Source: Candidatus Chloroploca mongolica (GTDB lineage: Bacteria > Chloroflexota > Chloroflexia > Chloroflexales > Chloroflexaceae). From it: a stretch of 64,000 nt of DNA. Made by a program: the position numbers and the translations under genes. Shown here in pieces: positions 58,100 to 64,000 of the stretch (the stretch's first letter is position 1; the number at the start of each line of letters is the position of its first letter). Under the pieces are notes generated by a model. The model did no database searches, was not told the DNA's origin, and saw nothing but the letters and a program-made list of their open reading frames with translations. The stretch is from NCBI RefSeq assembly GCF_004762035.2, contig NZ_SIJK02000016.1, positions 27,069-91,068 of the forward strand, read 5' to 3'.

Positions 58100-60966
58100 A
58101 TGCGTTGGAGTTTCATCAGCGCGGTGGTTGCCACGATAAAGTGTTGCTGGCCGACTAGGGGGAGCAGGGCTTGGTAGAGGGCGGTGCGCAGGGCACTTGC
58201 TTGCTGGGCGTTCCAGCCGTAGTCGGGGTGCTGCTGGAAGAGGGCGTTGAGCATGGTGGCTTGCGCGGCGGTTACGCCTGCTTGGTAGGGCTGGAGCGCG
58301 ACGTACAGCGCGTAGCTGTTTGCGTCGAGGCCCAGATGCGTGCGTTCGTCGGCTGCCTGCGCTGCTTGCTGCGCGAGGGCCTCGAAGGCGGCCAGGGCCT
58401 GCTGGGTGGTCAGTTGCCGATCTTCGTAGGCCTGGGCGACGCTTTCGGCCTGCTCGCCGATGGAGATCAGGAAGGGTTGGCTGGTGGCCTGGTCGTCAAC
58501 CGCCTTGGCCAGTGCCCGGCGTAGGTTGAGCACCTTCACGGTGTCGGAGCTGTCTGATTGCTTCAGGGCGGCCAACTCCTGCGGCCCCAGTTCGTGAATG
58601 GTGGCGGGTGGCGTCAGGTTGTAGAGGGTGGTGTGCTCGTGGAGCAGCGTGCGGGTCTTGTCGGTTAGTTCGCGATCCACGTAGGGCCGGGCGCTGTAGG
58701 CGCTGCGCACGAGATGGTAGAGCGCGGCCAGCGCCTCGTAGTCGTTCAGGTAGGGCCGCAGGAAGGCGTCGGGCGAGAGCACATCGTAGACCATTTGGAG
58801 TTGGCGGTAGAAGGTGAAGAATGCCTCACGCAGCTCCTTCGGCTCGAAGTACTCAATCGCCCGCTCCTTGGCCTTGTCGTCCCAGCCACGGGTCAGCGGC
58901 AGATACTGCGGGGCGGTCGCGCCCATCTGGGTCGCGAAGAGGTTGCGCAGCACATCGAGGTTCTGGATCACCGAGGCGACGACATCGGCGTCGAAGGCGA
59001 GGGCGCGCTCCAGCTTCTCGAAGATGCCCACGAAGTCGAGCACAAAGCCGTAGGGCTTCACCAGGCCGTCGTCGTCCTCGTAGGGTCGGTTGACGCGGGC
59101 GATCGCCTGGAGCAGCACATGGTCGCGCATCGGCTTGTCCAGGTACATCGCGTAGAGGATCGGCGCGTCGAAGCCGGTCAGCAGCTTCTCGGTGACGATG
59201 AGGATCTTCGGCGTGGTGCCCTTTTGGGCGAATATCTTGCGGACTTCTTTCTCCTGCGGGGCGCTCAGGTAGTGGGCCTTCAGCCGCTCGGGGTCGTTGT
59301 GGGCGGGGGAGATCACGACCTGGCTGTAGGCGGGCGGCAGGTGCTGGTCGAGTGCGGTTTTGTAGCGCACGCAGGCATCGCGATCCACTGCGACGAGAAA
59401 CGCCTTGAAGCCCAGCGGCTCGACGTTCTCACGGAAGTGCGTCGCCACAAAGGCGGCCACCTCGGCGACGCGCTGCTCGGCCTTCAGTGCCTCGGTGAGC
59501 GTCACGGCCTTGCGCAGGATGGCGTTCAGTTCTTCAAAATCGCTCACGCCCTCGGCTTCGGCCAGCGACAGGAACTCGCGCTCGAGGGTTTCGCGCTCGA
59601 CGCGCAGGTCAGAGGGGGCCAGGGCGTAGTTCAGCCGCACGGTGGTGCCATCCTCGACCGACTCGGCGATGTTGTATTTGTCGAGGTAGCCCTGCTCGTC
59701 ATCAATGCCAAAGACCTTGAAGGTGCCCTGGCCTTTGGCGAGCTTGTCGATAGGCGTGCCAGTGAAGCCGATGTAGGTGGCATTGGGCAGGGCGGCCAAC
59801 AGGTAGGTGCCAAGATCGCCGCCGGTGGTGCGGTGGGCCTCGTCGACCAGGACGACCACGCCGGTGCGCAGGTTTACATTGGCCGGGATGTCATCGAACT
59901 TGTGGATCATCGAGACGATCAGACCGCGGTAGTCGTCGGCGAGCAGCTTCTGCAGGTCGCGTTTGCTCTCGGCCACTTCCAGGGTGGTGATGCCGTAGCC
60001 GGTGATGTTCTTAAAAAGCTGGGCTTCCAGCTCGTTGCGATCCACGATCATCAGCACGGTCGGCTTCTCGCCATCGGGGGCCTCGCGCAACAGCTTGCTG
60101 GCGATGGTGATCATCGTCAGGGTCTTGCCGCTGCCCTGGGTGTGCCAGATCAACCCGCGCCGCCTGGTCGGCTCGGCCACCCGCACCAGCGCCTTCTCGA
60201 CCGCACGGGTCTGGTGCTGGCGCAGGATCATCTTGCTCAGGATGTCGTCGCGGCTCAGGAAGACAATGTAGTCACGCAGCACCTTGAGCATCCGGGCGCG
60301 GTCGAAGAAGGCTTTGACCTTGCGCTCGTAGTTGCCCGGCTCCTCCTCTTTCCAGTTGAAGAGGCTCTTGCGGCTGGTATTCCAGGTGACGCCGTAGAAG
60401 AAGTCGAGCAACTGCGTGACCTCAAAGAGCTGCGGCGTGATCAGCAATTCGGGGGTCTCGCGGTGATAGCGGCGCACCTGAGTCACACCCTGCTCCAGGC
60501 CATCCTGCTTGCCGGCGGCCTTGGTCTCGGCCAGGGCAAGCGGGATGCCGTTGATCAAGAAGACCACATCGGCGCGGTTGGCGTAGACCGTGCCGCGATA
60601 CGTCCACTCATCGGTGACCTGGAAGATGTTTGCGTCAGGGTTGTCGAAGTCGATCAGGCGCACATTGCGCTCGCGGTGCTCGGCGGGCACAAAGACCGAA
60701 TGCTCGCCGCGCAGCCAGGCCAGCGCATCGCGGTTGCCCTCAATGGTCGCGTTGAGCAGCCCAAGCTGGCGCACAATCTCGCCGGCCCGCGCCGCATCCA
60801 CCACGCCGGGGTTGAGCCGCAGCAACTGCGCCGTCAGCACCTCGGCGAAGATGCGCCCCGTCTCGCCACCGCGCAGGCGCAGCGCCTCCTCGCGGGGCAC
60901 AAAGCGCCAGCCAATCGCCTCGGCATAGCGGAGCATCGGATTTTGGACGGCGGAGCGTTCGGACAT
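58096..60966 (-). CDS. hsdR: Type I restriction endonuclease R subunit
   Basis: Of 956 residues, the N-terminal PD-(D/E)xK nuclease shows Asp133 (RADVVFLING) and Glu147-x-Lys149 (LALAETKAA). The SF2 translocase has Walker A WHTQGSGKTLTM (Lys281), DEAH at 375-378 (VLVDEAHRTTGG), FTGTPI and VTEKLLTGFDAP, and motif VI QAIARVNRPYEDDD. A helical C-terminal domain binds the methylase core. The architecture is complete and intact. No hsdM or hsdS lies in the window: the upstream neighbours are the second CHAT-type operon on the same strand. Either the other subunits are elsewhere or this is a displaced orphan. The downstream gene is the coupled YgjP-type peptidase. Confidence 0.93.
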   Translation of the reverse strand: MSERSAVQNPMLRYAEAIGWRFVPREEALRLRGGETGRIFAEVLTAQLLRLNPGVVDAARAGEIVRQLGLLNATIEGNRDALAWLRGEHSVFVPAEHRERNVRLIDFDNPDANIFQVTDEWTYRGTVYANRADVVFLINGIPLALAETKAAGKQDGLEQGVTQVRRYHRETPELLITPQLFEVTQLLDFFYGVTWNTSRKSLFNWKEEEPGNYERKVKAFFDRARMLKVLRDYIVFLSRDDILSKMILRQHQTRAVEKALVRVAEPTRRRGLIWHTQGSGKTLTMITIASKLLREAPDGEKPTVLMIVDRNELEAQLFKNITGYGITTLEVAESKRDLQKLLADDYRGLIVSMIHKFDDIPANVNLRTGVVVLVDEAHRTTGGDLGTYLLAALPNATYIGFTGTPIDKLAKGQGTFKVFGIDDEQGYLDKYNIAESVEDGTTVRLNYALAPSDLRVERETLEREFLSLAEAEGVSDFEELNAILRKAVTLTEALKAEQRVAEVAAFVATHFRENVEPLGFKAFLVAVDRDACVRYKTALDQHLPPAYSQVVISPAHNDPERLKAHYLSAPQEKEVRKIFAQKGTTPKILIVTEKLLTGFDAPILYAMYLDKPMRDHVLLQAIARVNRPYEDDDGLVKPYGFVLDFVGIFEKLERALAFDADVVASVIQNLDVLRNLFATQMGATAPQYLPLTRGWDDKAKERAIEYFEPKELREAFFTFYRQLQMVYDVLSPDAFLRPYLNDYEALAALYHLVRSAYSARPYVDRELTDKTRTLLHEHTTLYNLTPPATIHELGPQELAALKQSDSSDTVKVLNLRRALAKAVDDQATSQPFLISIGEQAESVAQAYEDRQLTTQQALAAFEALAQQAAQAADERTHLGLDANSYALYVALQPYQAGVTAAQATMLNALFQQHPDYGWNAQQASALRTALYQALLPLVGQQHFIVATTALMKLQRI

Positions 60967-61017
60967 GGAGGAGCCTTTCCGTCACGAGCAAATACGACGT
61001 GTTTCGGTGCGCTTATC

Positions 61018-61473
61018 CTACGCCTGGACAAGCACCAGCACAATCAAGCCTGCCAGCAGCACGGACGCAACACCAAACACGCCGCCTGCCCAACGCATCC
61101 AGAACATTTTGTGCGCCAACATCGCATCCAGTTCCTCACGCATGCCTTTCAGGTTGTACTGGTAGTGCTTGTACCTGCGCGGCTGGACACCCCAGAGCGC
61201 CAGCATCAGCGCACCAAGGTAGCCGCCTAAAGCGCTGATGCTCAGCACCTTCAGTAGCACATTGCCGGCCAGGTAGGGCGGTGGAAAAGCGTTGCCGAAG
61301 GCGATGACGGCGAAGAGAAGACCGAGCAGCGCCGAGACGAGTTCGATGATGCGCTTGGCCGCCTCGTCGAGAAATTCCAGTTGTTTCTTTTCAAGTTCGG
61401 CAAAGAGCTCGATCAAACGCTGTTCCTCGGTGGTCGGCGTTCGCCCTTCGAGGATCGGAGGCGGCGTCGTCAT
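61018..61473 (-). CDS. Three-pass membrane protein, paralogue of 57167-57667
   Basis: ATG 61473 overlaps the stop of the TIR-like gene (ATGA). The 151-residue product repeats the design of the first copy: amphipathic LIELFAELEKKQLEFLDEAAKR, then IIELVSALLGLLFAVIAFG, LKVLSISALGGYLGALMLALWG and GGVFGVASVLLAGLIVLVLV. It has the same AFPPPYLAGN element and the basic loop YKHYQYNLKGMREELDAMLAHK. Conservation of the N-terminal helix and first membrane segment exceeds that elsewhere, suggesting a functional interface. It is last gene of the second three-gene operon, 51 bases before the hsdR start. Confidence 0.8.
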   Translation of the reverse strand: MTTPPPILEGRTPTTEEQRLIELFAELEKKQLEFLDEAAKRIIELVSALLGLLFAVIAFGNAFPPPYLAGNVLLKVLSISALGGYLGALMLALWGVQPRRYKHYQYNLKGMREELDAMLAHKMFWMRWAGGVFGVASVLLAGLIVLVLVQA

Positions 61474-62111
61474 CGGTAGCCCTCACAATCCACTTCAACA
61501 ACGACCCATTCGGAACAGCCAGAAGTACCACAGCGAAGCCGCAAAGCATCAAAGTTTTTGCCATCACGCAACTCTGTCAAGCGGACAATGGTACCACCAG
61601 CCCGGCAAACCACCTGCTTGTCGAAGTAGGTAACGTGGCCTTTCGCACAGCGCACGCCAAAGATATGATTCACCGCAGCATTCTGCGCTTTTATCGCGGT
61701 TCCAAAGGGCGCTGACGGTTTAGGTGAAGCATTGTTGCTCGCCCCAGGCGGCAGGTGCGCCAGCAGGTGCGCCACGGCATCAGGAAACGGCGCACGGCTG
61801 TGCACGAGCGGCGCTTTCGCCAACGCCTGCGGAAACGAAGTCCCATCAAGTGCAAGAACCACCAATGGTTTATGGAGCCATTGGGCATGCTCGATTTGCG
61901 TTATGACAGGTTGCGCCTGGGCTGCCGTTGCACTCCAGACAACGAGGATGCTTTGGCTGTCACGCACGCCGGCCTGCCAGACTTGCTCGCGCCCATGTGG
62001 CGAACCAGATGGGTCGGCCCAGATGACATACCCGCGGTCGGCCAACGCGTGGCGCAGTTGCAAGCCAGTGGCCGCATCCTGGGGGCTGTGAATGAGAAAG
62101 AGCTGGGTCAT
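61470..62111 (-). CDS. TIR-like + zinc-ribbon protein, paralogue of 56358-57170
   Basis: ATG 62111 overlaps the stop of the upstream TPR gene (ATGA); an earlier in-frame start would lie inside that gene. The product is 213 residues. TIR-like part: TQLFLIHSPQDAATGLQLRHALADRGYVIWAD, AGVRDSQSILVVWSATAAQAQPVITQIEHAQWLHKPLVVLALDG. Zinc-ribbon part: IFGVRCAKGHVTYFDKQVVCRAGGTIVRL...LRLRCGTSGCSEWVVVEVDCEGY. The Cys pattern, KGH, DK and VDCEGY are identical in both copies, whereas the linker is ~60 residues shorter. The position where the first copy has Glu (DEWVE) is not acidic here, so it is likely non-enzymatic. Confidence 0.8.
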   Translation of the reverse strand: MTQLFLIHSPQDAATGLQLRHALADRGYVIWADPSGSPHGREQVWQAGVRDSQSILVVWSATAAQAQPVITQIEHAQWLHKPLVVLALDGTSFPQALAKAPLVHSRAPFPDAVAHLLAHLPPGASNNASPKPSAPFGTAIKAQNAAVNHIFGVRCAKGHVTYFDKQVVCRAGGTIVRLTELRDGKNFDALRLRCGTSGCSEWVVVEVDCEGYR

Positions 62112-64000
62112 GCCGCATTCCCTCCGTGTGAAAGACCGGCCACAATTGCCGCCCATGCCTGGGCATAGACGCCTTCGAGGTTCTGCCCAAGTGTGCGCAG
62201 CTTGCCGCCAAAGAGGGCCGTCTGAATCGTGGTGACCAGGAGCTTGAGCTGCGGATCATCCGTCTGTCCGGCAAGCTGACTGAGAAACTGGGCATGGGCC
62301 ATTTTCGCCTGCGGATTGCCGCGCAAGGCCGCGATCGTGCGTGGAATCACCTCGGCGTCGAAGGGCAATTCCGCTTGCGCTTGCACCATCTCAGCGAGTT
62401 GATCAAAAGCGGTAGCGATACCCTGCGCCTTACAAACTCGCAGCAGGTCAAGATGGAATTGGAGCATTTCGGTTCCACCTTGATCGCCCTGACTCTGAGT
62501 CTGAGCAATGTTGTGCGCAAAAATCGTCTCAACCTCTGGCTGGAACAACAGCGCCTGCTGTTGCTCCACTACCTGACGCATCGCAGCAAGATCGCCTGCA
62601 TTCACGAAATCGCGAATCGCCTGGATAAGCTCATTAATGTTTGTTGGTTGCCCCATTGCCCCGTCTTCAACCCCGTGCCGGATTGCAGCAATAGCACTGG
62701 CATAGGGATGATCCGCCGGTAAGTCGGTTGGCTGCCCATCAAGCCAGGCGAGAACCGCAGTGTACAGTTCAACCTCAATCTGCCAATCAGCGCCGTCCTG
62801 CTGGGCCTGTTGCAGCGCACCGCTGATGACGCCGCGCCATTCGACATGTTTTTCTGGCATCTGTGTAAGGACGGCAACCGTATTGCTGACGACAACACGA
62901 AGCTGTTCTGCGGGCAGGGTTGCCGGGCTGGTCGAGGACTCACTATCTAAGGAGTCGCCGCGTTGCATAACGCCCAATAGCTGTTGCATTGCTACAATGG
63001 TAGTACCGGATGCAGCACGATCCAGCCCACTCATTTGCAAGACACCAATGGCTTGTTGCAAAGACTGGATTGCTTCTGAAGCACGATCAAGGCTTTGATA
63101 GAGCACCACGGCTACACCTGTCAGGGTGTCTGCCTCGCCGGCCCGGTCGCCCACTTCGCGCCGCAGGGGCAGCGCCTCCTCGTAGAGCGCCAAGGCCCGC
63201 TGCGGCTGCCCCGTGGCATCGTACACCCCCGCCATGTTGGTCAGCGTCGACGCCTCGCCGGCCCGGTCGCCCACTTCGCGCCTCAGGGGCAGCGCCTGCT
63301 CGTAGAGCGCCAAGGCCCGCTGCGGCTGTCCCGTGGCACCGTACACCAACGCCATGCTGTTCAGCGTCGTCGCCTCGCCGGCCCGGTCGCCCACTTCGCG
63401 CGTCAGGGGCAGCACCTGCTCGTAGAGCGCCAAGGCCCACTGCGGCTGCCCCGTCTGCTGGTACACCAACGCCATGTTGTGCAACGTCGCGGCCTCGCCG
63501 GCCCGGTCGCCCACTTCGCGCCTCAGGGGCAGCGCCTGCTCGTAGAGCGCCAAGGCCCGCTGCGGCTGCCCCGTCAGCTGGTACACCGCCGCCATGTTGG
63601 TCAGCGTCGCGGCCTCGCCGGCCCGGTCGCCTACCGCGCACCGCAGAGGGAGCGCCTGCTCCAAGAGCGCCAAGGCCCGCTGCGGCTGCCCCATGTTCTG
63701 GTAAACCATCGCCATGTTGTTCAGCGTCACGGCCTCGCCGGCCCGGTCGCCCACTTCGCGCCTCAGGGGAAGCGCCTGCTCTAAGAGCGCCAAGGCCCGC
63801 TGCATCTGCCCCGTGGCATCGTACACCATCGCCATGTTGTTCAGCGTCACGGCCTCGCCGGCCCGGTCGCCCACCGCGCGCCTCAGAGAGAGCACCTCCT
63901 CGTAGAGCGCCAAGGCCTGCTGCGGCTGCCCCGTCTGCTGATAGATCAACGCCATGTTGGTCAAGGCGTGGAGTTTCAGATCCTGATCATCTGTGCCGGC
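62108..64000 (-). CDS. TPR protein of second CHAT-type operon (5' part outside window)
   Basis: The frame is open to the right edge (AGTDDQDLKLHALTNMALIYQQTG...), so the N-terminus is missing. About eight 40-residue TPRs occupy 63110-64000 (MALVYQQTGQPQWALALYEQVLPLTREVGDRAGEATTLNS). They are followed by the ~370-residue C-terminal domain found also in the CHAT protein at 50732 (LPAEQLRVVVSNTVAVLTQMPEKHVEWRG...FGGKLRTLGQNLEGVYAQAWAAIVAG). The downstream ATGA-coupled genes are the same TIR-like and membrane types. I therefore predict CHAT and NB-ARC domains beyond the edge, but they are not seen. Confidence 0.85.
   Translation of the reverse strand, partial: AGTDDQDLKLHALTNMALIYQQTGQPQQALALYEEVLSLRRAVGDRAGEAVTLNNMAMVYDATGQMQRALALLEQALPLRREVGDRAGEAVTLNNMAMVYQNMGQPQRALALLEQALPLRCAVGDRAGEAATLTNMAAVYQLTGQPQRALALYEQALPLRREVGDRAGEAATLHNMALVYQQTGQPQWALALYEQVLPLTREVGDRAGEATTLNSMALVYGATGQPQRALALYEQALPLRREVGDRAGEASTLTNMAGVYDATGQPQRALALYEEALPLRREVGDRAGEADTLTGVAVVLYQSLDRASEAIQSLQQAIGVLQMSGLDRAASGTTIVAMQQLLGVMQRGDSLDSESSTSPATLPAEQLRVVVSNTVAVLTQMPEKHVEWRGVISGALQQAQQDGADWQIEVELYTAVLAWLDGQPTDLPADHPYASAIAAIRHGVEDGAMGQPTNINELIQAIRDFVNAGDLAAMRQVVEQQQALLFQPEVETIFAHNIAQTQSQGDQGGTEMLQFHLDLLRVCKAQGIATAFDQLAEMVQAQAELPFDAEVIPRTIAALRGNPQAKMAHAQFLSQLAGQTDDPQLKLLVTTIQTALFGGKLRTLGQNLEGVYAQAWAAIVAGLSHGGNAA
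63110..64000 (-). repeat. 120-bp near-identical tandem repeats (TPR-coding)
   Basis: A 120-bp unit recurs at exact spacing, with the core CGCCAAGGCCCGCTGCGGCT and CCTCGCCGGCCCGGTCGCC repeated nearly unchanged in each copy. Nucleotide identity between units is far higher than among the 120-bp repeats of the paralogue at 53100-55220, implying recent expansion or gene conversion. The repeat continues past the right edge. Confidence 0.85.

Noticed and set aside
58714-61230. Very long open frame on the plus strand opposite hsdR
   Set aside because: It is the antisense shadow of hsdR. The translation is His/Gly/Val-rich without any domain pattern, while the minus strand shows every HsdR motif.

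Overview
The window looks like the chromosome of a Chloroflexota bacterium, probably class Chloroflexia. This is an inference from gene content, not a marker-gene identification. The grounds are GC-rich coding DNA, many STAND NTPases (NB-ARC or NACHT with TPR-like repeats), a CHAT-NB-ARC-TPR giant, secreted proteins ending in a short 'LPL..R' tail, and PD40-propeller proteins with the paired 'FERxRxELHP' domain.

Layout. (a) 1-8655, minus strand: four secreted proteins, namely a large S8 subtilisin (open at the left edge and at least 1,336 residues), a Calx-beta/carboxypeptidase-regulatory protein with a frameshift near its end, a parallel beta-helix protein, and a PD40 propeller. (b) 8.7-12.5 kb: a decayed zone with the 5' remnant of a STAND-type gene, a pair of palindromic repeats, a tyrosine integrase broken by several frameshifts, a cluster of TTTCGTCA octamers, and an AlbA/HATPase-type protein that has lost its N-terminus. 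(c) 12.8-15.6 kb: an HTH-NB-ARC protein bracketed by two tiny membrane proteins on the opposite strand. (d) 15.9-24.06 kb: a 3' fragment of tRNA-Leu (from the anticodon loop to CCA) followed by a colinear seven-gene module: replication initiator-like, DnaC-like, PHAX-domain/ssDNA-binding-like, ParM-like actin, ParR-like partner, membrane protein, FtsK/TraB-like translocase. It resembles an actinomycete-type (AICE-like) integrative element with no visible relaxase or type IV secretion genes. (e) 24.1-31.1 kb: cargo-like STAND genes, namely an AT-rich membrane NACHT protein and a two-gene NB-ARC operon. (f) 31.3-38.6 kb: a segment between roughly 50-bp direct repeats holding a duplicated ftsK tail fragment, an AAA_21 ATPase with a deleted partner gene, and a Wadjet-like jetABCD operon. 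(g) 38.7-50.5 kb: a membrane-anchored coiled-coil protein, then a giant Rsm22-like-methyltransferase/RecQ-helicase fusion with a DUF1848-type radical-SAM-like gene. (h) 50.7-64 kb: two inverted copies of a three-gene operon (CHAT-NB-ARC-TPR / TIR-like + zinc ribbon / three-pass membrane protein) flanking an hsdR-YgjP-type peptidase pair.

Overall, 8.7-64 kb reads as a defence island built on and around an integrated element. The most promising undescribed system is the twice-occurring, translationally coupled three-gene CHAT-STAND operon. The arrangement suggests a sensor-protease, an adaptor and a membrane effector acting in an abortive-infection-like response. The helicase-methyltransferase/DUF1848 pair is a second candidate. 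Several genes carry single-base frameshifts or deletions (integrase, jetC end, Calx-beta protein end, AAA partner). These may be real decay or consensus errors and should be checked against reads.
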